A stretch of 64,000 bases of DNA from Geobacter sp. UBA5730. GTDB taxonomy: Bacteria > Desulfobacterota > Desulfuromonadia > Geobacterales > Pseudopelobacteraceae. The stretch spans positions 310,001-374,000 of the forward strand of contig DIGE01000014.1 in NCBI GenBank assembly GCA_002419465.1, in the 5' to 3' direction. Below the pieces are notes generated by a model that was given only the letters and a program-made list of their open reading frames with translations, was not told the origin of the DNA and did no database searches. Within the stretch, counting starts at the first letter, position 1. The number at the start of each line of letters is the position of its first letter. A program made the translations under genes and the position numbers. Positions 43,911 to 51,454 of this stretch are shown here, in pieces.

Positions 43911-44933
43911 ATGAATACCCGTTTTCTTGATGCCTGCTGGGGAAAACCTGTTGACCGCACACCGGTCTGGTTGATGCGTCAGGCTGGGCGCTACCTGCCG
44001 GAATATATGGCGGTCCGCTCCAAGTGCACCTTTCTGGAACTCTGTAAAACTCCGGAGCTGGCGGCTCAAGTCACCATCCAGCCGGTGGATATCCTGGGGG
44101 TGGATGCGGCTATCCTGTTTTCAGACATCCTGACCCCGGTGGAACCGATGGGCCTCAAGCTGGACTTTGTGCCGGGCCCGGTCTTCGAGAATCCGGTCCG
44201 CAGCATGGCCGATGTCGCTGCCTTGCGGATTCCCGATCCCGAGACCGACGTTCCCTACGTGCTTGAAGCAATCCGCATCCTACGCCGCGAGCTGGCCGGC
44301 AAGGTACCGTTGATCGGCTTTGGTGGCGCCCCTTTCACCCTGGCCTGCTACATGGTCGAAGGCAAAGGTTCCAAGGACTGGGCCACCATCAAGCGGATGA
44401 TGTACGCTGCTCCGGACGTCTATGCCGCTCTGATGGAGAAGGTGACCATGATGGACATGGAGTACCTGAACGCCCAGATCAAGGCCGGGGCCCAGGCGAT
44501 CCAGATCTTTGACACCTGGGGTGGCGTACTGTCGCCAACCGACTACCAGACCTATGTTCTGCCTTACACTACCAAACTGATCAACGGCCTCAATCGCCAG
44601 AGCATCCCGGTGATCCACTTTGTGAAAGGCTCCGGCACCATGCTGCCAATCGTTCAACAGGCCGGTGGCGATGTCATGGGACTGGACTGGCATATCAACC
44701 TGGGTGCTGCCCGGGACCAGTTGGGACCAAACATGGCGGTACAAGGCAACCTGGACCCCACTGTGCTCTATGCCCCTAAGACGGTGATTGAGCAGGAGGT
44801 CAAACGAGTGCTGGATGAAAACGCCGGTCGGCCGGGCCATATCTTCAACCTGGGCCATGGTATCCTGCCCACGGTGCCGGTAGAAAATGCGATCCACATG
44901 GTTGAATCTGTGCACCGCCTTTCCCAGAGGTAA
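43911..44933 (+). CDS. hemE: Uroporphyrinogen decarboxylase
   Basis: The 340-residue enzyme begins MNTRFLDACWGKPVDRTPVWLMRQAGRYLPEY, holding the RQAGRYLPEY motif with substrate-contacting Arg, and contains D(A)AILFSDI and GFGGAPFTLA. It converts uroporphyrinogen III to coproporphyrinogen III in heme synthesis. ATG 43911 has GAGG at the right spacing; a GTG two codons upstream is also in frame. Five bases precede the VOC gene. Confidence 0.98.
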   Translation: MNTRFLDACWGKPVDRTPVWLMRQAGRYLPEYMAVRSKCTFLELCKTPELAAQVTIQPVDILGVDAAILFSDILTPVEPMGLKLDFVPGPVFENPVRSMADVAALRIPDPETDVPYVLEAIRILRRELAGKVPLIGFGGAPFTLACYMVEGKGSKDWATIKRMMYAAPDVYAALMEKVTMMDMEYLNAQIKAGAQAIQIFDTWGGVLSPTDYQTYVLPYTTKLINGLNRQSIPVIHFVKGSGTMLPIVQQAGGDVMGLDWHINLGAARDQLGPNMAVQGNLDPTVLYAPKTVIEQEVKRVLDENAGRPGHIFNLGHGILPTVPVENAIHMVESVHRLSQR

Positions 44934-44938
44934 CGAAT

Positions 44939-45298
44939 ATGCAAGTCACCATGAAAAATGTTGTGGTTTTTGTCACTGATCTGGCCAAAGCCAAATCCTT
45001 TTACGTCGACCAACTGGGCCTGCCACTGGCTGGTGAAACCCAGATGTTGATGGAGTTCTTCCCCGGCAGCACGTCCACCCTCGGCATCGCCCTGGCGCTA
45101 CAGGATGATGCCAAGGCGCTGGTGGGACGCCATACCGGCATCACCTTGCAGGTAACCGGCCTGGAAAAGCTATGCAAACAGCTCCAGGATGCCGGGGCCA
45201 CCTTCATCGAGCCGCTGGAGGTCTCTCCCTGGGGCAAGATGGCGGTAATCGCCGACCCGGACGGCAATCAGTATGCCCTGGTGGAAATGCCGCAGTAA
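44939..45298 (+). CDS. VOC-superfamily (glyoxalase-like) protein
   Basis: The 119-residue protein has two beta-alpha-beta-beta-beta modules: VVVFVTDLAKAKSFYVDQLG at the start and WGKMAVIADPDGNQYALVE at the end, the usual VOC fold of dioxygenases, glyoxalases and resistance proteins. The metal-ligand pattern is not clear enough to name a reaction. It follows hemE by five bases, probably in the same operon. Confidence 0.88.
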   Translation: MQVTMKNVVVFVTDLAKAKSFYVDQLGLPLAGETQMLMEFFPGSTSTLGIALALQDDAKALVGRHTGITLQVTGLEKLCKQLQDAGATFIEPLEVSPWGKMAVIADPDGNQYALVEMPQ

Positions 45299-45354
45299 CC
45301 ATTGCGCCACCAAAAAATTCTCGTGTGGCAGTACGTACTCTGCATCCAATCTCT

Positions 45355-45957
45355 ATGCGCCCTGTATTCCTCTCCATATTCGTGCTGTTTTTTGCGCTTG
45401 TCGTGTCTCATGCGGCAGTTGCCCTCCCGATGCGTCCCTACAGCGGCATCGGGGTGCTACGCATCAATGCTGCCGACCTCGTCGACAGCGTACCTCTGTA
45501 TGATGAGCCCGGCCTGCAACGAAACGGGACCATCGAACCGGCAGCAGTGCGTGAGCTGACCACCTGGCTATTTGGCCCCGGTGAGTATATTTACCTGCTG
45601 GTCACTGCCCGCAAGGGCGACTGGCTGCGAGTGGAGTGTGATGATGCCGGCCGGGGGGCCTGGCTACAGAAGACACGACGCCTGAGCTACACCCCCTGGG
45701 AGCTCTTCCTGAAGGGTAAAGTGATCACCTTCCTGCGTAACGCCCCCCAAAAACAGTTACAGCTGTATGTCCAGCCGAGCCTGTCTTCCTCTGGTGTCCC
45801 GCTGACATCCAGTGGCACCATGAAGGTCATCCAGATACAGGGGGATTGGTCCTTCGTCTTGCAGGACAAGATTAATGCCGGCTGGATTCGCTGGCGCGAC
45901 CATGACGGCCGCCTGTTGATCGGTCTGGCGCAGTCGCCTGCTCCACAAAGCCGTTGA
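45355..45957 (+). CDS. Secreted SH3-like hypothetical protein
   Basis: The 200-residue protein has a signal peptide (hydrophobic PVFLSIFVLFFALVV, cleavage near AVA). The mature part has two segments resembling bacterial SH3 domains (GVLRINAADLVDSVPLYDEPG with WLRVECDDAGRGAWLQKTRR, and later WSFVLQDKINAGWIRWRD), typical of periplasmic proteins that bind cell wall or protein partners. No ribosome site is obvious; the frame is also open upstream. Distal gene of the hemE run; a candidate alanine-leader transcript begins at its stop codon. Confidence 0.8.
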   Translation: MRPVFLSIFVLFFALVVSHAAVALPMRPYSGIGVLRINAADLVDSVPLYDEPGLQRNGTIEPAAVRELTTWLFGPGEYIYLLVTARKGDWLRVECDDAGRGAWLQKTRRLSYTPWELFLKGKVITFLRNAPQKQLQLYVQPSLSSSGVPLTSSGTMKVIQIQGDWSFVLQDKINAGWIRWRDHDGRLLIGLAQSPAPQSR

Positions 45958-45982
45958 CGCCTTTCCGTGGGTATGCTACCTA
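45954..45982 (+). promoter_or_regulatory. Possible promoter of the alanine-leader and aminotransferase unit
   Basis: TTGACG (45954-45959), 17-base spacer and TACCTA (45977-45982) preceded by TGC (extended -10). The -10 is weak. If used, transcription would begin at about 45989, so the leader peptide ATG at 45991 would be almost at the 5' end of the RNA (leaderless or near-leaderless). This is a guess based on position. Confidence 0.35.
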
Positions 45983-45990
45983 TGCGACCT

Positions 45991-46074
45991 ATGCACCTGA
46001 CGATCATTGCCACAGCAGCACGAGCTACCACCGCCGCGGCGCGTAACGCCGCGGGGTTTGCTGCTGCCCGCTGA
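45991..46074 (+). CDS. Alanine-rich leader peptide (candidate attenuator peptide)
   Basis: A 27-codon frame with ATG, ending TGA at 46072-46074, contains 12 alanine codons using all four codon types, plus 4 threonine codons. In-frame ATGs also exist at 45973 and 45982. No ribosome site is visible. The peptide is followed 24 bases later by a strong intrinsic terminator and then, after 29 more bases, by an aminotransferase start. The RNA can form a nested stem within it (CAGCAGCA/TGCTGCTG around CCGCGGCG/CGCCGCGG). This is the layout of classical amino acid attenuators such as the thr and ilv leaders, here with alanine. That it is alanine-sensing is inferred. Confidence 0.6.
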   Translation: MHLTIIATAARATTAAARNAAGFAAAR

Positions 46075-46098
46075 TCGACACTATTCACCGAAGATCGA

Positions 46099-46136
46099 AC
46101 AGCCGTAGGCTCGCAGCCTGCGGCTGTTTTCGTTTT
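46099..46136 (+). terminator. Candidate attenuator terminator before the aminotransferase
   Basis: ACAGCCGTAGGCT pairs with AGCCTGCGGCTGT over 13 bp (one G-U) around a CGC loop, followed by TTTTCGTTTT. It lies 24 bases after the leader peptide stop and 29 before the aminotransferase ATG. If constitutive it would block expression of that gene, so an antitermination mechanism is expected. Confidence 0.85.
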
Positions 46137-46165
46137 AGAACACCCCACGAGAGGAACCTGTAATC

Positions 46166-47470
46166 ATGCGCGTAAACCTGGTACAACCCGGCAGCGGAGA
46201 GCTGACCTACGAGATCCGCAACATCGTCAACGTGGCTGAAAAACTGCAGAAATGCGGCGTTACCATCAACTGGGAAAATATTGGCGATCCGATTGTCAAG
46301 GGAGAGCAGATTCCCGGTTGGATGAAGGAGATTGTGGCCAAGGCGGTGATGGAGAACGAATCCTGGGGCTATTGCCACACCCGCGGGGTACTCAAGACCC
46401 GTGAGTTCATCTGCCAGACCACGAACCAGCGGGGAGGCGCACAGATTACCCCCGACGACATCATCTTTTTCAACGGTCTGGGCGATGCGATTGCCAAGCT
46501 TTATGGCTGTCTGACTCCTCAGGCCAGGGTGCTGATGCCCTCACCTTCCTACACCACCCACACCTTGGGCGAGGTGGGCCATGCTCATGCCCCTTCGCTG
46601 CACTTCCGGCTGCGGCCTGAAAACGGCTGGCAGCCTGACCTTGATGAACTGCGCAATCAGGTGATCAACAATCCCGGCGTCTGCGCCATCATGATCATCA
46701 ACCCCGACAACCCAACCGGCATGGTCTACGGTAAAGAGACCCTGCAGCAGATCGTGGCCATTGCCAAAGAGTTCAACCTGTTTATCATCAGCGATGAGGT
46801 CTACAACAACATCGTCTACAATGGTACGTCCACCGTGCCGATCAGCGACGTGATCGGCGATGTTCCGGCCATTTCCCTGAAGGGCATCTCCAAGGAGTTC
46901 CCCTGGCCCGGCTCTCGCTGCGGCTGGATCGAGGTCTACAACGGCCAGTCCGATGATCAGTTCCGCAAATACATTAACCTGATCCTGACCGCCAAGATGA
47001 ACGAGGTCTGCTCCACCACCCTGCCACAGACCGTAATCCCGGCCATCATGCAGCATCCCGCCTACCAGCTGTATCTACAGGAGCGAATCGCGCTGTATGA
47101 GAAGTCCAGCAACATCACCTACAACTTCCTGAGTGCGGTACCCGGGCTGCTGGTCAACCGCACCAACGGCGCTTTCTACATGGCCGTGGCCTTCAAAGAG
47201 GGTGTATTGAACAATAGACAGTCTCTACCGATTGATAATCCTGAGGTACGTGAACTGGTGGAGTCATTGGTCAACCAGCCCGGTGTTTCCCCTGACAAAC
47301 GCTTTGTCTACTATACCCTGGCCGCCACCGGCATCTGCAGCGTCCCGCTGTCATCCTTTGCCACCAACCTGCAAGGCTTCCGGGTCACCCTGCTGGAACG
47401 AAACCCGTCAGAGACCGAGCGTATTTACAGGACCCTGGCCGAGAAGATTCAGCAATACATCGTCTCCTGA
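46166..47470 (+). CDS. PLP-dependent class I/II aminotransferase
   Basis: The 434-residue fold-type I aminotransferase has NPDNPTG (180-186), SDEVYNNI (209-216), the PLP lysine K243 in SLKGISKEFPWPG, and the phosphate-binding R251. The amino donor and acceptor cannot be told from these motifs. An alanine-rich leader upstream suggests a link with alanine synthesis, for example pyruvate to alanine, but this is inference. GAGG precedes the ATG, and a perfect terminator follows. Confidence 0.92.
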   Translation: MRVNLVQPGSGELTYEIRNIVNVAEKLQKCGVTINWENIGDPIVKGEQIPGWMKEIVAKAVMENESWGYCHTRGVLKTREFICQTTNQRGGAQITPDDIIFFNGLGDAIAKLYGCLTPQARVLMPSPSYTTHTLGEVGHAHAPSLHFRLRPENGWQPDLDELRNQVINNPGVCAIMIINPDNPTGMVYGKETLQQIVAIAKEFNLFIISDEVYNNIVYNGTSTVPISDVIGDVPAISLKGISKEFPWPGSRCGWIEVYNGQSDDQFRKYINLILTAKMNEVCSTTLPQTVIPAIMQHPAYQLYLQERIALYEKSSNITYNFLSAVPGLLVNRTNGAFYMAVAFKEGVLNNRQSLPIDNPEVRELVESLVNQPGVSPDKRFVYYTLAATGICSVPLSSFATNLQGFRVTLLERNPSETERIYRTLAEKIQQYIVS

Positions 47471-47513
47471 TGCCATGCTCACCCCCTGCAGCTCATCCGG
47501 CAACCAGCAACGA

Positions 47514-47547
47514 GAGAGGCCCGCACGTAGCGGGCCTCTCTATTTTT
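47514..47547 (+). terminator. Intrinsic terminator of the aminotransferase gene
   Basis: A perfect 11-bp stem (GAGAGGCCCGC with GCGGGCCTCTC) around ACGTA, followed by TATTTTT, 44 bases after the stop codon. Confidence 0.92.
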
Positions 47548-47803
47548 CAATCTGTGTACCATTTGCATGGTCATCAGGCCTTACTACTGGCCTGTACGTT
47601 ATCTGTCTATGTCACCAAACGGGCCAGGCGGCGTATCTTCCATATTAAACCCTCCTGCTTGACAACTGCTTGAGAAAAAACTCTGCTGCTGCTCCTCCAG
47701 TTTTTTCAAGGTAGCGCTACCTTTGATTTGATCATACTCACTCAGCCTGAAAAAAACAGTCTGTTTTTTATTTTATCTACGGCGCATAATCTATTGCTAC
47801 GGT
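47548..47803. other. Gene-free spacer with two palindromes
   Basis: With the terminator just before it, this makes a gap of about 330 bases between convergent genes. I see no convincing frame. It holds a perfect 16-base palindrome AAGGTAGCGCTACCTT (47708-47723) and an A/T-rich dyad (AAAAAACAG and CTGTTTTTT, 47751-47769) that could terminate transcription weakly in either direction. TTGACA occurs at about 47657 without a good -10. A small RNA cannot be excluded. Confidence 0.45.
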
Positions 47804-48064
47804 TTAGCTGCGCTGGCGTAATGGTTCAAACAGGTATTCCAGACCATTGACCTTGATGGTATGCACCGTTGCCAGCATACTTCCCAACTTCCCTGCGGGA
47901 AAACCGCTCTGGGCAAACCAGACCAGATACGGCTCAGGCAGATCGATCAGCAGCCGCCCCCGGTATTTGCCGAACGGCATCCGCATCTCCACCAAAGCCT
48001 GCAACTCAGCACTATCAGCCGTCACACCGCTACACGGATGCAGGGTGTCCAAACCGCTCGTCAT
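47804..48064 (-). CDS. DUF3820 family protein
   Basis: The 86-residue protein carries the family core MPFGKYRGRLLIDLPEPYLVWFAQSGFPAGKLG followed by VHTIKVNGLEYLFEPL, as in the DUF3820 (QsregVF-like) family. The ATG at 48064 overlaps the GNAT stop (ATGA). The role is unknown; it may be a small nucleic acid-associated protein. Confidence 0.85.
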   Translation of the reverse strand: MTSGLDTLHPCSGVTADSAELQALVEMRMPFGKYRGRLLIDLPEPYLVWFAQSGFPAGKLGSMLATVHTIKVNGLEYLFEPLRQRS

Positions 48065-48645
48065 CTCCGCTTCACTTCCTTCTGCCAGAAATCCAACCGC
48101 TTGGTCGTTGTCTGGCCATCAATCTCCTGCCATGCGATCCGGGCAGACACGCCAGGCAGCAGTCGGTACCCGTGGCGATGACTGAACCGCTCGATAGAGA
48201 CGAAATCCACAGGTTTTTCCGGGTGGTTATCAGGCCTGACAACGGTGGCAAAACAGTAATGGCGACAGCTTGTCCGCTCCTCCACCAGCTGTTCCAGCCT
48301 GGTCAACAGCAGAGAACCTGTTCCATGGTTACGGTACGGGGCATACAACAGCAGCTCGCCAATATAAAAATACTCCTGCGGTGCCAACCCTGCTGCATGG
48401 AACGGGGCAACCAAGGCCGGAGTTTCATCCGCAAGCGACATACCGGTGATGGCACCGGCAACCTGTTCAGTATCCAGAGCCAGCAGTACAAGGCCTTTTC
48501 CGGCGTAACTACCCAGGTAGCGCCGCTCACCGTCACGGTTGCCGTCGTACAGATAGGGATATTCGCGGAAGATACCGAGGCGCAGGTCGGCAAGCTGATC
48601 CAGATGAGCAATGATCTCGTGCCCGTTTAGCTCACGAATCAGCAT
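48061..48645 (-). CDS. GNAT-family N-acetyltransferase
   Basis: The 194-residue protein starts MLIRELNGHEIIAHLDQLADLRLGIFREYPYLY and contains the acetyl-CoA-binding loop region YIGELLLYAPYRNHGTGSLL (the R/Q-x-x-G-x-G/A pattern as RNHGTG, about 118-123). The substrate is unknown. I chose ATG 48645 (GGCAGG upstream); the frame is open to 48726 but the extension is not GNAT-like. It overlaps the preceding gene by 14 bases. Confidence 0.86.
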   Translation of the reverse strand: MLIRELNGHEIIAHLDQLADLRLGIFREYPYLYDGNRDGERRYLGSYAGKGLVLLALDTEQVAGAITGMSLADETPALVAPFHAAGLAPQEYFYIGELLLYAPYRNHGTGSLLLTRLEQLVEERTSCRHYCFATVVRPDNHPEKPVDFVSIERFSHRHGYRLLPGVSARIAWQEIDGQTTTKRLDFWQKEVKRR

Positions 48646-49174
48646 CTGACCTGCCCGCCCGGTAGCGCGGCAGATAGTCGCCAAGCACCCGTTGTGTATC
48701 CAGCGAAAAAAAGCGCGCATATTCAATCAGGTAACTACGCAGATAGACCTCCGCAGAAAACGACTCAAATACCTCCTGTTCGATATCATCAAGAAAATGC
48801 GGTTGAATACGGGTAACGGCGAAGATTTCCTTCAGGTCAACCTGCATCCGTTCCCGGACGCCCTTGAGCGACGCCCCCGTAAAGCACTCGATCTGCGCAA
48901 TCCAGTGCCGCAGGTCATCATCCAGGTCTTTTACAGGCAGCGTTGCGATGGCTTTATTTTTTTCTGGCAACGCATTCAATGCTTCAAAGGCTTCATCAAG
49001 CCGCCTGAGATAATCTGCCCTGAGCTCCTGGGAAAATTCATCACCAAGCGCCCTGATTTCTATGGAATCCCCCCCGTACAGGTTTTTGAGATAGCGATAT
49101 CTGTTGCGGATATCTTCAAGGGTAGCTTCCTGCGTCAGTTCGAGCAGATTGTAATAGTTATGCCACTCTGCCAT
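48632..49174 (-). CDS. J-domain-like plus RodZ-type HTH protein
   Basis: The 180-residue protein has an N-terminal J-like region (YYNLLELTQEATLEDIRNRYRYLK, about 7-30) in which the Hsp70-stimulating HPD motif is absent (GGDS in its place). A C-terminal helix-turn-helix of the HTH_25 kind found in RodZ (about 115-175, including IQPHFLDDIEQEVFESFSAEVYLRSYLIEYARF) follows. It probably does not stimulate DnaK. It is translationally coupled to the ParA-like gene (17-base overlap). Such P-loop plus HTH pairs in delta-proteobacteria suggest cell-pole or division positioning, which is an inference. Confidence 0.72.
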   Translation of the reverse strand: MAEWHNYYNLLELTQEATLEDIRNRYRYLKNLYGGDSIEIRALGDEFSQELRADYLRRLDEAFEALNALPEKNKAIATLPVKDLDDDLRHWIAQIECFTGASLKGVRERMQVDLKEIFAVTRIQPHFLDDIEQEVFESFSAEVYLRSYLIEYARFFSLDTQRVLGDYLPRYRAGRSDADS

Positions 49175-50114
49175 CAAACAGCTCCTCGGGTGTTGGAAAA
49201 GGGGTTTGCGTTACGATATGTTCCGTGATCTGCCTGATCTCCTTGACAACCGGCGAAAGCCGGTTAAACAGCATGAATGACTCTTTGTTGTTGATGTTCT
49301 TCTGCACCGCTTCATCGTAGCTCGTGTAGCCAGAGTAGACCACCCGCAGACCGAAAAAATTCATGCAGACCCGCTTCAGATTCTCACCCACCAGGATATC
49401 CTTGGGGGTCCGCACCTCATTCAAAATCAGGTGCACCACAAAGCCTGACATTTCACGCTCGAAAATGCTGCAAATCTGGTCAGAGCCCAGCTTTAAGTGA
49501 TTGATCAGATCCTTCAGACTGCGGATATTATGGGCGGTCCGGTTTTTCCAGGTATCCTGCACCAGGGTATTCAGATCGTAGGCCTTGAAGATGGATTTCA
49601 GCTTCCGGTAGTATACACTCTTGATGAACTGATACATGTTCTCGATGGCCGTGATCTCCGGGACGGTCACCACAATCATCTTGTCGGCCTGCAAAAAGGT
49701 ATCCAGGGTGTTGATGTGCGTGCCGGCGCCCAGATCGATCAGAATCATGTCGGCATCCAGGGCCTGGACATGCCGGAACAGCTTCTGTTTCTGGGCATGG
49801 TTGATGCTCTCGGAATCCAGTGAGCCGATTGAGCCGGTGATCAGCTGTAGATTGGCGATCCCGGTATGCACGGCGATTTCCTGTAGCGGAACCTTCTTCT
49901 CGAAGAAATCAGTCAGGGAACTCCTGGGTCTGATCAACCCAAAAAAATTGTGCAGGTTGGCTCCGCCCAGATCAGCATCCAGCAAGATGGTCCGCTTGCC
50001 TTGCAGGGCCAGGCAGGTCGCCATACTGCTGGTAAGGAAGCTCTTGCCGGTGCCCCCCTTGCCACCTCCGACAGCCCATATGCTTGTTTGTCTGGCAGAC
50101 TGTTCCTCCGGCAC
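49158..50114 (-). CDS. ParA/MinD-family ATPase
   Basis: The 318-residue protein has the deviant Walker A GGGKGGTGKS near residue 17, a switch segment DADLGGANLHNFFG (about 46-59), and DLGAGTHINTL (about 133-143). It lacks the MinD membrane-targeting amphipathic tail as far as I can see. It resembles FlhG/MinD-like spatial regulators. The GTG at 50114 behind GAGGGG is chosen because the gene upstream stops at 50119; the frame remains open further up but would overlap it by 170 bases. Confidence 0.88.
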   Translation of the reverse strand: MPEEQSARQTSIWAVGGGKGGTGKSFLTSSMATCLALQGKRTILLDADLGGANLHNFFGLIRPRSSLTDFFEKKVPLQEIAVHTGIANLQLITGSIGSLDSESINHAQKQKLFRHVQALDADMILIDLGAGTHINTLDTFLQADKMIVVTVPEITAIENMYQFIKSVYYRKLKSIFKAYDLNTLVQDTWKNRTAHNIRSLKDLINHLKLGSDQICSIFEREMSGFVVHLILNEVRTPKDILVGENLKRVCMNFFGLRVVYSGYTSYDEAVQKNINNKESFMLFNRLSPVVKEIRQITEHIVTQTPFPTPEELFDGRVA

Positions 50115-50118
50115 GTGC

Positions 50119-51054
50119 CTACCCCTCTCTGACCGAGAAACGATCCAGCGGGCTGATCCGCTTGATCTCCACACTGCCGGTTTTACCGTTGGGGTAGATT
50201 TCGTCTGCCAAAAAGCCGAGCTCTTCCGGCTCATTCGGTTCGGGAAGGCTGATCCACCAGCACTTGGGCCTCGTGTTTGAGCCATCACTCCAGCGATAGC
50301 CCCGCTGTTTCAGCAGCTCTTTTTTGTCAAAGGGCGCGTTAATGGCGTAGATCCTGCTGGCCGACACCGCGCTGGCCTCCAGCAATGCCTTGAAGATCGG
50401 CTGTTTGCTGACCGGCAGCTGCTCCAGCAGCAGCCCCAGCACACCTTCGGCGTCATCCAGTGCCCGGTGGGCGTTAATGCACCAGCCGAACTTGAACAGC
50501 AGATACTCGAGCGAGCGTGCTGGCAGTCGTTCTGCCTGCCAATCGATCTGGCTGACAGTGCAGGCCCAGGGTACCTGCCGGAATAGTGCGAAGCGCTGTT
50601 CCACAAAGGGCCGGTCGAAGCCGGCGTTGTGGGCGATCACCAGGCTGGCCTGCTCAGCCAGCAGCGTGATGGCGGGATCGTCAAACTGCTGTCCCTTGAG
50701 CATCTGGTCGGTGATGCCGGTGATCTCGACAATTTCCCGTGGCAACGGCTCGCCAGGGTCCTCGAAACCGTTGTAGCGGCCAGTGATCCTGATGATCTCA
50801 GCTGTGTGCGGATCGTACTCAAAGGCCACGATCCCCAGCTCGATGATCCTGTCAGCCATATGGTCCAGTCCGGTGGTTTCGGTGTCCAGACAAAGCCCTA
50901 TGCGAGTGTCAGGTCTGGCTTTGTGTGAAAAACGGTGATCCCGATCCAGGTTGATCTTGCGCAGCACCAGATACTCGCCGGTTGCATGCAACCCGGTGAT
51001 GGCGATCTCCGCCTCCAGCTGATTAAATGGTTGGGGGTCTTTGCGCTTTTTCAT
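50119..51054 (-). CDS. DnaQ-like DEDDh 3'-5' exonuclease
   Basis: The 311-residue protein has the DEDDh motifs: LDTETTGLDHMAD with D and E (about 55-67), AHNAGFDRPFVEQRF (about 146-160), and HRALDDAEG (about 196-204, with the His and last Asp). The N-terminal 50 residues and C-terminal 110 residues are extra, including an Ile/Asn-rich end. It could serve in proofreading, repair or RNA turnover. First gene of the minus-strand cluster leading to the ParA and HTH genes; no promoter identified. Confidence 0.88.
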   Translation of the reverse strand: MKKRKDPQPFNQLEAEIAITGLHATGEYLVLRKINLDRDHRFSHKARPDTRIGLCLDTETTGLDHMADRIIELGIVAFEYDPHTAEIIRITGRYNGFEDPGEPLPREIVEITGITDQMLKGQQFDDPAITLLAEQASLVIAHNAGFDRPFVEQRFALFRQVPWACTVSQIDWQAERLPARSLEYLLFKFGWCINAHRALDDAEGVLGLLLEQLPVSKQPIFKALLEASAVSASRIYAINAPFDKKELLKQRGYRWSDGSNTRPKCWWISLPEPNEPEELGFLADEIYPNGKTGSVEIKRISPLDRFSVREG

Positions 51055-51180
51055 GGTGACAACCTAACCGAAAAAAGCCGATCTGCCAAGACCGATCAGC
51101 GAACGCTTAACAGCGCCAGTCAAACCGGACCGGAACAGCGTCATGCCGGTGATCAGCTTTCCGTCCGCTGATGATACAAA

Positions 51181-51214
51181 CAGAAAAGCCCTCGATCGCT
51201 CGAGGGCTTTTCTG
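51181..51214. terminator. Bidirectional-type terminator downstream of the tRNA pair
   Basis: A perfect 15-bp stem around TCGC contains AAAA on one arm and TTTT on the other, so either strand shows a GC stem followed by T. On the minus strand it ends the tRNA-Lys/tRNA-Glu unit, 31 bases after the CCA end. Confidence 0.8.
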
Positions 51215-51244
51215 TATCTCACCGGTTACTACCGGATAATTGAT

Positions 51245-51322
51245 TGGCGTCCCCAGCCGGATTTGAACCGGCGTCGCCGCCGTGAAAGGGCGGTGTCCTG
51301 GGCCGGGCTAGACGATGGGGAC
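51245..51322 (-). tRNA. tRNA-Glu (anticodon UUC)
   Basis: Seventy-eight bases with acceptor GTCCCCA/TGGGGAC, discriminator G and an encoded CCA. The anticodon stem loop has CTTTCAC in the loop, giving TTC. The T-loop is GGTTCAAATCC. It is the second of a pair, five bases after tRNA-Lys. Confidence 0.97.
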
Positions 51323-51327
51323 GCATT

Positions 51328-51403
51328 TGGTGAGCCGCGCCGGGGTCGAACCGGCGACCACCTGATTAAAAGTCAGGTGCTCTACCAACTGAGCTAGCGG
51401 CTC
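51328..51403 (-). tRNA. tRNA-Lys (anticodon UUU)
   Basis: Seventy-six bases with acceptor GAGCCGC/GCGGCTC, discriminator A and an encoded CCA. The D arm is TAGCTCAGTTGGTAGAGC, the anticodon stem CCTGA/TCAGG holds CTTTTAA giving TTT, and the T-loop is GGTTCGACCC. A clear promoter lies at 51419-51447. Confidence 0.97.
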
Positions 51404-51418
51404 ACTTAAGGAATTTCG

Positions 51419-51447
51419 TTTTTACTATTTGAGCCGCTACTTGTCAA
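51419..51447 (-). promoter_or_regulatory. Promoter of the tRNA-Lys/tRNA-Glu unit
   Basis: On the minus strand: perfect -35 TTGACA (51442-51447), 17-base spacer and -10 TAAAAA (51419-51424), starting 8 bases after the purA stop and 15 bases before the tRNA 5' end. Confidence 0.7.
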
Positions 51448-51454
51448 CACTTTT

